DNA from: JACTMZ01 sp044359955
Lineage (GTDB): Bacteria > Verrucomicrobiota > Verrucomicrobiia > Chthoniobacterales > JACTMZ01
DNA: 64,000 nucleotides
Assembly (NCBI GenBank): GCA_044359955.1
Contig: JBIKLF010000002.1
Span: 62,001-126,000 of the forward strand
Direction: 5' to 3'
In this document: piece by piece, positions 57,483 to 64,000 of the stretch
How positions within the stretch are numbered: position 1 is the stretch's first letter
How the letters are laid out: each line of letters opens with the position of its first letter
Notes under the pieces: model-generated
Databases searched by the model: none
The model's input: the letters and a program-made list of their open reading frames with translations, nothing else
Told to the model about the DNA's origin: nothing
Position numbers and translations under genes: made by a program

Positions 57483-57830
57483 ATGCATATTCACTTGAGT
57501 CCCCGTCACCTCGTGCTCACCGGCGCGATCAATTCCTATGTGGTGAACAAGCTGGCGCACCTTGACAACCAGTCGGACCAGATCATCGCGGCCCACGTCG
57601 TCCTCATGCACGACGAGTCGAAAAAGAAGAGCAACTATGTGGTCAAGATCCACCTGGCCGTCCCGGGCCCCGACCTTCATGCCGAGGACCGGGAAGCCGA
57701 CCTCTACGCGGCCATCGATAAGGTCATGGACAAACTTTCCCGCCAACTGCGCAAGCGCAAGACGCGCCTATTCACGTCGAAGAAGCACAAGACGCAATTG
57801 GCGGCCGAGCGTCGCAAACGCGGGCTCTGA
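57483..57830 (+). CDS. hpf: Ribosome hibernation promoting factor, short form
   Basis: 115 residues. 'MHIHLSPRHLVLTGAINSYV' at the start and 'NYVVKIHLAVPGPDLHAEDR' followed by 'DLYAAIDKVMDKLSRQLRK' are the beta-alpha-beta-alpha HPF/YfiA domain that binds the 30S decoding region and protects idle ribosomes. The C-terminus is basic (RKRKTRLFTSKKHK). No long-form dimerisation domain. In-frame ATGs at 57465 and 57477 are alternative starts. ScpA starts 8 bp later. Confidence 0.9.
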   Translation: MHIHLSPRHLVLTGAINSYVVNKLAHLDNQSDQIIAAHVVLMHDESKKKSNYVVKIHLAVPGPDLHAEDREADLYAAIDKVMDKLSRQLRKRKTRLFTSKKHKTQLAAERRKRGL

Positions 57831-57838
57831 CCACGGCC

Positions 57839-58609
57839 GTGGCCGACGCGGCATACAAGGTCAAACTCGATGTCTTCGAGGGGCCGCTCGACCTCCTGCT
57901 CTACCTCGTGCGCAAGGACGAGGTGGATATTTATGACATTGCCATCGAGCGCATCACGCGGCAATACCTCGAGTATCTCGAGCAAATGGAGTCGATCGAT
58001 GTCGAGATCGGGGGCGAATTCATCGTCATGGCCGCGAACCTGCTTTACCTCAAAAGCCGCACGCTGCTGCCGGTCGATCTGCAGGGTCCGGTCGATGAGG
58101 AGGGCGAGGACGAGGATCCGCGTTGGGAGCTGATCCGGCAGCTCATCGAATACAAAAAATTCAAGGAAGCGGCCGGCGATTTGCGCGACCGCGAGGAATT
58201 TGCCACGAAACTTTTCGGACGCACCCCGTCCGCGCCGCCGGTCGATGGAGGCGCGACCTTGCTGGCCGGCGAGGTCGGGACGCTTGATCTCATTGCCGCT
58301 TTCCAGCGGGTGCTGGCGCGCCTCGAAAAGCAAAAAGGCGGCGAGCGTGAAATCGAGGCCGACCGTTTCACGGTTTCGGAAAAAATCGAATACGTGCTGA
58401 AAATTTTACCGGAGAAAGAGGGGTTGAAATTCGAGGAATTGTTCGCCGGACAGACCACGCGCAGCGAGGTGGTGGCCACTTTTCTCGCCCTGCTCGAGTT
58501 GGTGCGCCTGCGGCATGTCTATGTCGAGCAGGAGGGGGCGTTCGGGGAGATCATGCTGCGGCGGCGGGGCATTGCCGTGGTGCCGGAGCAGGATTTGGCG
58601 GATTTCTAG
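57839..58609 (+). CDS. scpA: Segregation and condensation protein A
   Basis: Kleisin subunit of the SMC-ScpAB condensin. 'YKVKLDVFEGPLDLLLYLVR' is the N-terminal SMC-neck-binding signature; 'FIVMAANLLYLKSRTLLPVD' follows, and 'RSEVVATFLALLELVRLRHV' is the C-terminal winged helix for the SMC head. 256 residues, GTG start. Followed after 96 bp by scpB; that gap contains GCCCCGGGGC and six T, a weak terminator-like sequence. Confidence 0.93.
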   Translation: MADAAYKVKLDVFEGPLDLLLYLVRKDEVDIYDIAIERITRQYLEYLEQMESIDVEIGGEFIVMAANLLYLKSRTLLPVDLQGPVDEEGEDEDPRWELIRQLIEYKKFKEAAGDLRDREEFATKLFGRTPSAPPVDGGATLLAGEVGTLDLIAAFQRVLARLEKQKGGEREIEADRFTVSEKIEYVLKILPEKEGLKFEELFAGQTTRSEVVATFLALLELVRLRHVYVEQEGAFGEIMLRRRGIAVVPEQDLADF

Positions 58610-58705
58610 GGTTGCGCCGGCCCGGAGGGAGGCGAAGGAAGGCCCCGGGGCTTTTTTCGGTGTTGCTGCGCTGCGGCAAATGGCAAATCCTTGATGACCT
58701 GTTTT

Positions 58706-59392
58706 ATGAGCCCTCTTTCCCGTGTCCTTGAAGCCCTGCTCTTCGCCTCCGACAAACCGATGAGCCCGGCGGAGTGCGTCAAGCATCTGAAGGGCGCGGT
58801 CGACGCCGCACCGGAGGATGCCGACGTGGCGGCGCTGGCCAAGAGCAAGCCGGATGAAGTGGCTTTCGCCTTGGGCAAGCTGGCTGCGGGGTACGAAGAG
58901 GAGCAGCGCGGGTTCCGCCTCATCGAGAGCGGTGCGGGTTGGAAAGTTGTCACCGCGCCCGGCGCGGCCCCTTGGGTGCGGCAACTTTTCCCGGAGAACC
59001 GTCCGTCCCGCCTGAGTCCTTCGGCACTCGAGACCCTCGCCATTGTCGCCTACCGGCAACCGATCACGCGGGCGGACATCGAAGCGGTGCGCGGGGTCAA
59101 TGTGGACGGCGTGATGCAGACTTTGCTTGAACGCGGGGTCATCCGCATTGCCGGCCGCGCCGATGTTCCTGGTCGTCCCTTGCTTTATGGCACGACGGAA
59201 TTTTTCCTCGAGCATTTTGCGCTGCGCTCGCTCGACGAGTTGCCCAATTGTGCGGAATTGCGCCGGGTCGAACTGCCGGTCGCCGTCCAGAGCGAGGCGC
59301 AACCAGTTCTTCCGCTGGACGAAGTTCCGGCGACCAATGGCCCGGAGGCAACGCCCCCGGAAGAAGCCGTTGCGGCCGAGGAGGCGCCATGA
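58706..59392 (+). CDS. scpB: Segregation and condensation protein B
   Basis: 228 residues; dimeric winged-helix partner of ScpA. 'LSRVLEALLFASDKPMSPAE' at the start, 'LSPSALETLAIVAYRQPITR' and 'VDGVMQTLLERGVIRIAGRA' are the family blocks. An Ala/Pro/Glu-rich tail follows. ATG at 58706 chosen over ATG 58694 or TTG 58691 by homologue length. Overlaps pheA by 4 bases. The ScpAB complex together with parS sites 20 kb away fits origin-proximal chromosome organisation. Confidence 0.92.
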   Translation: MSPLSRVLEALLFASDKPMSPAECVKHLKGAVDAAPEDADVAALAKSKPDEVAFALGKLAAGYEEEQRGFRLIESGAGWKVVTAPGAAPWVRQLFPENRPSRLSPSALETLAIVAYRQPITRADIEAVRGVNVDGVMQTLLERGVIRIAGRADVPGRPLLYGTTEFFLEHFALRSLDELPNCAELRRVELPVAVQSEAQPVLPLDEVPATNGPEATPPEEAVAAEEAP

Positions 59393-60456
59393 CACTGGAA
59401 CAATTACGGGCCGCGATCGACGGGGTCGACGACCGGATCCTTGAGCTGTTGCGTGAACGGGCCGACCTCGTCGAGCAGGTTGGCCGGGTCAAGGACAAGA
59501 GCGGTGACTCTTACTACGCTCCGGAGCGTGAGGAGAATCTCTTGCGCCGCCTGGTCGGGACGAATAAGAGCCGCCTGCCGGAAGCGGGGCTGCGGGCCAT
59601 TTACCGCGAAATCCTGTCCTCCATGCGCGCGCTCGAGCAGACGATCAAGGTGGCTTATCTCGGACCGCGCGCGACATTCAGCCACCAGGCGGCGGCACGC
59701 CACTTCGGCAGTGCGGCCGAGTTGTGCCCCGAGCGCACCATCGGGGAAGTTTTCGAGGCGGTGGAGCGCGGGCGGGCGCACTATGGCGTGGTGCCGATCG
59801 AAAATTCCCAGGAAGGGTCGGTCAATGCCACGCTTGACCGTTTCATGGACAGCGAGGCGCGGATTTGTGCCCAGGTCTTTTTGCCGGTGGAATTGAATTT
59901 GCTCGGGCGCGGACCTCTCTCCGAGGTGCGCCGGGTCTATTCGCATCCCCAACCATTCGGCCAATGCCGGCGGTGGCTGGCGGAACATTTGCCGGCGGTT
60001 GAATGTGTCGAGGTCTCCAGCACGGCGCGGGCCGCGGAGTTGGCGGCGGCCGAGGAGGGCACGGCGGCCTTGGCCAGCGGTCTGGCCGGCGACGAATTCG
60101 GTTTGCCCGTGCTTGCCTCTTCGATTCAGGACTCGTCGAGCAATGTGACGAGATTTTTTGTCATCGGACGGAAATCGGCGCCTCCATCGGGGCGCGACAA
60201 AACTTCGGTCATGTTCGCGGTGAAGGACCAACCCGGCGCACTGGCCAAAGCCCTCGCGCCGTTCGAGAAGGCGGGCATCAGCCTGACCCGCATCGAGAGT
60301 CGTCCGTCCAAGCGACAGGCTTGGGAATACTACTTTTTTGCCGATCTGGCCGGCCATGCCGATGGAGCGGAGTTGGCGGCGGCCTTGGCGGATCTTTCGC
60401 GGGTCTGCGCTTTCACGCGGATCCTCGGCAGCTACCCCGATACGCCGGCAGCCTGA
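59389..60456 (+). CDS. pheA: Bifunctional chorismate mutase/prephenate dehydratase (P-protein)
   Basis: Makes phenylpyruvate from chorismate for phenylalanine. Residues 1-85 are a chorismate mutase domain ('LRAAIDGVDDRILELLRERA'). The dehydratase starts at 'VAYLGPRATFSHQAAARHFG' and contains 'VPIENSQEGSVNATLD' and 'NVTRFFVIGR' with the catalytic TRF. The C-terminal ACT domain ('VKDQPGALAKALAPFEKAG', 'TRIESRPSKRQAWEYYFF') has the ESRP motif for Phe feedback. 355 residues, normal. ATG overlaps the scpB stop. Confidence 0.96.
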   Translation: MTLEQLRAAIDGVDDRILELLRERADLVEQVGRVKDKSGDSYYAPEREENLLRRLVGTNKSRLPEAGLRAIYREILSSMRALEQTIKVAYLGPRATFSHQAAARHFGSAAELCPERTIGEVFEAVERGRAHYGVVPIENSQEGSVNATLDRFMDSEARICAQVFLPVELNLLGRGPLSEVRRVYSHPQPFGQCRRWLAEHLPAVECVEVSSTARAAELAAAEEGTAALASGLAGDEFGLPVLASSIQDSSSNVTRFFVIGRKSAPPSGRDKTSVMFAVKDQPGALAKALAPFEKAGISLTRIESRPSKRQAWEYYFFADLAGHADGAELAAALADLSRVCAFTRILGSYPDTPAA

Positions 60457-60505
60457 GCCGGAACGGTGTTGTCTGATCGTGACGGGCTCAGAATTTGCAG
60501 ACTTA

Positions 60506-60571
60506 GGTAGGGACGCGCGGCTCGCGCGTCCGTTTGCCGGGGAGCGGACGAGCGGACCGCTCGTCCCTTCC
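60506..60571. repeat. 66-bp dispersed palindromic repeat, intergenic copy
   Basis: GGTAGGGACGCGCGG...GCTCGTCCCTTCC; same length and layout as 34281-34346 in the polymerase gene, with nested hairpins. Sits between pheA and the TPR gene and may serve as a terminator. Confidence 0.8.
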
Positions 60572-60685
60572 TTCTGAACAAACATTTCCTTCTGCGACAG
60601 CCGGTCCATGACCGCGGCTTCTGCATTGTTACGGCTGAGACGGATTGCGCGTCGGGGCGGCAACTGGTATGGATCATGGTTCCCC

Positions 60686-62185
60686 GTGAAGACCGAAAAA
60701 GACCTCCCGCTGGCCAAGCGCAATTCCTACCTCAAGGCCCTGAGCGCCTTGGAACTGGGCAATCACGGGTTGGTTGTTTCGCTGCTTGGTCCACTGGTGG
60801 CGGAAGAACCGGAATTTTTGGCCGGGCGCAAGCTGTTGCGCGAGGCACAGATCATGCGCTCGAAAGGAAAATCAAGTTTCCTCGGGCTGTCCGGGAGCGG
60901 TATTTCGCTCGGGCGCGGGAAGGTCAAAAAGTTGACCGAGACCGGCGACTTCCGGTCGGCCCTGGCCGAAGCGGAGAAAGGCTTGGAAGGCGATCCGCTG
61001 GGTGCGCAGCCGAACAAGGAATTGCACGAGGCCGCGGAAGCAGCGGCCGCCGCGGCGCGCGGGGAAATGTCTCTGCTTCAAGCGGAGTTCGATGCCTCGC
61101 CGGAGGAGGCCAAAGAAGCAACCGCGCGGCGTTTGGACGCCGCCCGCGAAAAAGTCCGTTCTTTCGAGGCCATCGCACGTTTTGCCCTCGAGACCACCGC
61201 CTTGGATCCGAAAAATACGAAGGTGCGGCACGACCTTGGTGACTACCTCATGGGTATTGAGGACTACGACGAAGCCTCGAAAGCGTATGAGGAAATCCTG
61301 CGCCGCAATCCGATGGACCTCGATGCGCGGGACAAAGCGAAGGAGGCGGCGGCCCGCCGTTCCATGCAGCGCGGAAAATTGGGCACCTCGACTTTTGCCG
61401 AACTGGTCAAACAGCGCCAGCAGGGCGGGGCGGGGGAAAATGTTGTCACGGTGGGGGAATCCGCCGAGGACTTGGCCCGTCTGGTTTACGAAGCGCACGA
61501 GGCCGGTAATCCCGACCGCGAGGCCGCGCGCAAGCTGGCCGATATTCATTACGCCAAGGAAGACTACGACAACGCGCTGGAGTATTACCGATACCTTTCC
61601 GCTTTGGCCAATGACACCGACCCCGGTTTGCTCCGCAAGATCAGCGACACCGAGATGCGGAAACTTTCCGGGGCGATCGCGGTCAAAGACAAAGAACTCG
61701 CCGCGATTGCGCCGGACAGCCCGGAAGCCGAGGCCCTGCGGGCCGAACTCGACGAACTGCGGCGGGGCAAGGCCGAACAAATGCTGGGCGAGGCCCGCAA
61801 GCGGGTCGACCGCAACCCGACCGACCTGCAATACCGTTTCGAGCTGGGTGAGCAGATGGTGCTGGCCGGTCATTACAAAGAAGCCATTCCCGAACTGCAA
61901 AAGGCGCGCAGTAACCCGAACACCCGCACCAAGGCCCTCAACATGCTCGGCAAATGCTACACCGAGCGCAACATGCTCGACCTGGCGGCCAAGACCCTGA
62001 CCGACGCGGCGGCCGAAATTCCCGGCATGGACGGGACCAAGAAGGACATTCTCTACAATCTGGGTCTGGTCTACGAGCGGATGGGCCAGGCCGAAAAGTC
62101 GCTCGATTGCATGAAGGAAATCTACGAGGTCGATTATGGCTACCTCGACGTGGCGGCACGGGTGGAATCGTCGTATACGGCGTGA
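60686..62185 (+). CDS. Tetratricopeptide repeat protein
   Basis: 499 residues, no signal peptide or membrane segment. Starts 'TEKDLPLAKRNSYLKALSAL' with helical repeats to the end: 'AIARFALETTALDPKNTKVR', 'GDYLMGIEDYDEASKAYEEI', 'ADIHYAKEDYDNALEYYRYL' and 'LGKCYTERNMLDLAAKTLTD' are clear TPR units, and a charged coiled-coil spans about 105-170. GTG at 60686 is preferred; an in-frame ATG at 60608 adds 26 Arg-rich residues. Role unknown, probably a protein-interaction scaffold. Confidence 0.78.
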   Translation: MKTEKDLPLAKRNSYLKALSALELGNHGLVVSLLGPLVAEEPEFLAGRKLLREAQIMRSKGKSSFLGLSGSGISLGRGKVKKLTETGDFRSALAEAEKGLEGDPLGAQPNKELHEAAEAAAAAARGEMSLLQAEFDASPEEAKEATARRLDAAREKVRSFEAIARFALETTALDPKNTKVRHDLGDYLMGIEDYDEASKAYEEILRRNPMDLDARDKAKEAAARRSMQRGKLGTSTFAELVKQRQQGGAGENVVTVGESAEDLARLVYEAHEAGNPDREAARKLADIHYAKEDYDNALEYYRYLSALANDTDPGLLRKISDTEMRKLSGAIAVKDKELAAIAPDSPEAEALRAELDELRRGKAEQMLGEARKRVDRNPTDLQYRFELGEQMVLAGHYKEAIPELQKARSNPNTRTKALNMLGKCYTERNMLDLAAKTLTDAAAEIPGMDGTKKDILYNLGLVYERMGQAEKSLDCMKEIYEVDYGYLDVAARVESSYTA

Positions 62186-62278
62186 GGGGATTTTTACAAA
62201 AGGAAACGAAGGTAACGAAGGAGGGGGACTGCGGTCCGCTGGCCAGCGGACCTTACCAGTGGTTCCTTGAAACCGCCG

Positions 62279-63667
62279 CTACAAGCGGACGGGTTTGGCC
62301 ACCAAGTCATAGACCTGCGCGCCGGTCACAGTGACCGTCGCAAACTCACCGGACGGGAGCGGCGACTCCAGTAATACGCGGCAGTCGACGTCCGGGGCGT
62401 CGTGTTCGCTGCGGGCGACTTGCGGTTGCTCGACCAGCACTTTGATCGTGCGGCCCTGCTGTGCCTCGGCCAGTTCGCGGGCGATCTTTTGTTGGAGCTT
62501 CATGGCCCGGGCGTGACGTTTGTTTTTCACGGACGCGGGGATTTGTCCGTCCATCTTGGCCGCGCGCGAACCTTCTTCCTGCGAATATTTGAAGACTCCC
62601 AATCGCTCGAAGCGGACGCGGTCGATAAATTCCAACAGCGACTCGAAATGCTCTTCGGTCTCACCGGGGAAGCCGGTAATGAAGGTCGTTCGGATGGCGA
62701 GCCCGGGGATGCCGGCGCGCATCTTCTCGATGAGGTCCTCGATGTGCGCTCGCGAGGTTTCCCGGCGCATGAGTTGGAGCATGTCTTCGTGGATATGCTG
62801 CAGCGGCATATCGACGTAGCGGGCGACTTTGCGGCTCCGGGCGATGGTCGTGATGAGTTCGTCACTCCAATGCGCGGGATGCGTGTAAAGGAGGCGGATC
62901 CAAAAATCGCCTTCGATCTGATCCAACTCTTCGAGGAGGCGGCAGAGGGTCGGTCCGCGGGAAGAATCGACCGGCTGGCGGGGTCCCGCTTTCTGCTCCC
63001 AGAGATCCATGCCGAAGTAAGTGGTGTCCTGGCTGATCAGGTTGAGTTCCTTGACGCCTTGCGCCACCAGTTGACGCGCTTCCGCCACGACCGATTCGAT
63101 AGTCCGGCTGCGGTGGCGTCCGCGCATTTGCGGGATGACGCAAAAGCTGCACGGGTGGTTGCAGCCTTCGGCGATTTTCACGTAGACCGTGTGGCGGGGG
63201 GTGAGTTGGAAGCGTGGGGTGTCGTAATCGGGGATGTAGCGCGATTTGCGCGTGACCAAATCGAGAGGGTTGGCCACTTCCGTCGCCGGACGATCGAGGA
63301 CTTCGCGGACGATGCGGGGAAACTCGGCGATCTGGTCGAGACCGATGAAGGCGTCGACTTCGGGGATTTCGCGTTTCAGTTCCTCGTGATAGCGCTGGGC
63401 GAGGCAGCCGCTGACGATGATTTTCTGGGCCGGGCGCGCGGTGAGCCGCCTCTGGTGCATTTCGAGGATGGTGTCGATCGATTCTTCCTTGGCTTGGTCG
63501 ATAAAGCCGCAGGTATTGATCACGAGCACGTCGGCTTCGTCCGGTTCGCGGGTCAGGTCGAAATTATCCTTGGCGGCACCACCGAGCATGATCTCGGCAT
63601 CGACCAGATTTTTGGCGCAGCCGAGGCTGACCATGCCGATCTTGGGGCGCGCGTTTGCCGTGGCCAT
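62279..63667 (-). CDS. rimO: Ribosomal protein S12 methylthiotransferase
   Basis: Radical-SAM enzyme that methylthiolates Asp of ribosomal protein S12. The N-terminal UPF0004 domain has three cluster Cys (GCAKNLVDAE, NTCGFIDQA, SGCLAQRY); the radical-SAM motif is 'CNHPCSFCVIPQMRGRHRSR' (CxxxCxxC), and a TRAM domain ends the protein. 'SLGCAKNLVD' favours RimO over MiaB. ATG at 63667 gives 462 residues; the longer upstream frame is out of character. Confidence 0.95.
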   Translation of the reverse strand: MATANARPKIGMVSLGCAKNLVDAEIMLGGAAKDNFDLTREPDEADVLVINTCGFIDQAKEESIDTILEMHQRRLTARPAQKIIVSGCLAQRYHEELKREIPEVDAFIGLDQIAEFPRIVREVLDRPATEVANPLDLVTRKSRYIPDYDTPRFQLTPRHTVYVKIAEGCNHPCSFCVIPQMRGRHRSRTIESVVAEARQLVAQGVKELNLISQDTTYFGMDLWEQKAGPRQPVDSSRGPTLCRLLEELDQIEGDFWIRLLYTHPAHWSDELITTIARSRKVARYVDMPLQHIHEDMLQLMRRETSRAHIEDLIEKMRAGIPGLAIRTTFITGFPGETEEHFESLLEFIDRVRFERLGVFKYSQEEGSRAAKMDGQIPASVKNKRHARAMKLQQKIARELAEAQQGRTIKVLVEQPQVARSEHDAPDVDCRVLLESPLPSGEFATVTVTGAQVYDLVAKPVRL

Positions 63668-63699
63668 GCGAAGAGTATAATCCGCCGAGGGGCGGTTGA

Positions 63700-63978
63700 T
63701 CAGGGCGCCGTGGACTCGGCCGCCGTCGGGTTGAGAGTCAGATAAAGGGCGTCGTCCAAGCTGACGCGGTCGGTCGGTCTGGCTGCTGGTGCCTCGGCCG
63801 CGGGGGTTTCGATCATGACCGGGGTTTGTGTGCTTTCGGGCCGGTCTGCAAAGTTGAGTCGTGAAAGCTTCGCGTTGAGTGACCAAAGGCCGGTGGTCAG
63901 GATGATCAACGCCGTGGCGGCGAGCACTGTGCCGGGTCCGACCACGCGCCGTTTTTTGGCCTCGGGTTCGTCGCGCAT
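63700..63978 (-). CDS. Small single-pass membrane protein, possibly cut by window edge
   Basis: 92 residues from ATG at 63978: a basic start (MRDEPEAKKRRVVGPG), one transmembrane segment (TVLAATALIILTTGLWSLNA) and a 50-residue exported tail rich in Pro, Ala and Thr. The frame stays open to the window end, so a longer N-terminus beyond 64000 cannot be excluded. Not recognised. Follows or precedes rimO by 32 bp in the same direction. Confidence 0.55.
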   Translation of the reverse strand: MRDEPEAKKRRVVGPGTVLAATALIILTTGLWSLNAKLSRLNFADRPESTQTPVMIETPAAEAPAARPTDRVSLDDALYLTLNPTAAESTAP

Positions 63979-64000
63979 GGTTTCGCTGTAGGCCAACTCC

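Noticed and set aside
58642..58657. Terminator between scpA and scpB (GCCCCGGGGC plus T6)
   Set aside because: The palindrome leaves only about three pairs once a loop is allowed, so it is too weak to list as a terminator.

Overview
The window is 64 kb of high-GC bacterial chromosome. No rRNA or marker phylogeny is available, but several things point to Verrucomicrobiota (inference). These are an exosortase and EpsI pair inside a glycosyltransferase operon, a prepilin-type (GFTLVELL) protein followed by a sugar dehydrogenase, many short palindromic repeats that read in frame as 'HRQDADAT'/'GIGILPM', and a very dense gene set with ATGA overlaps. Most genes are housekeeping or metabolic. The accessory features sit mainly at 31-36 kb and 45-52 kb.

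Layout. 0-1.1 kb: 3' part of a glycosyltransferase. 1.5-6.0 kb: an RND efflux pump (adaptor and permease). 6.1-7.4 kb: an AsmA-like anchored protein. 7.4-14.3 kb (minus): an S41-like pseudo-protease, thiD, a YugP-type zinc peptidase, an M24 peptidase, an alpha/beta hydrolase and a zinc/manganese ABC importer. 14.6-19.2 kb: GH1 glycosidase, a secreted unknown, a Fur/Zur-family regulator, a prepilin-like protein and a PQQ sugar dehydrogenase. 19.3-23.2 kb (minus): bo3-type quinol oxidase cyoABCD. 23.4-25.0 kb: a small membrane protein, ispD, yqeY. 25.1-31.3 kb (plus): a tightly overlapping exopolysaccharide operon with a fused GT26-GT4 glycosyltransferase, GT2, GT9, a dTDP-sugar reductase-like protein, exosortase and EpsI.

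31.3-35.7 kb (minus) is the most unusual gene: one 1456-codon frame joining a catalytically intact Y-family (DinB-type) translesion polymerase to a DnaE-type C-family replicative polymerase. Its inter-domain linker is built from dispersed repeats, and further palindromic repeats are inserted in frame within the DnaE half. It is followed by a Phd/VapC toxin-antitoxin pair, gabT, a small repeat-bearing lipoprotein, mnmG and cdd. Three ParB-site (parS-like) palindromes lie in and next to mnmG.

41.0-48.3 kb holds the pyruvate dehydrogenase complex (pdhA, pdhB, pdhC, lpd), interrupted by a pseudouridine synthase, a second Phd/VapC pair and a Fpg-family DNA glycosylase. 48.4-52.2 kb is gene-poor. 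It has a lower-GC membrane protein, a decayed 3' copy of the neighbouring ene-reductase gene, a 1-kb intergenic region with four DnaA-box-like sites, a 313-bp dispersed repeat, a possible integrase fragment and tRNA-Arg(CCG). By eye the plus strand is C-rich to the left of this region and G-rich to the right, so with the parS sites it is a candidate replication origin.

52.4-63.7 kb: a DEDDy exonuclease-like gene with a TPR partner, an SH3 lipoprotein, an NlpC/P60 peptidase, a DUF1015 protein, hpf, scpA-scpB-pheA, a TPR protein and rimO. At least five dispersed short repeat families are scattered through intergenic spaces and, unusually, inside genes.
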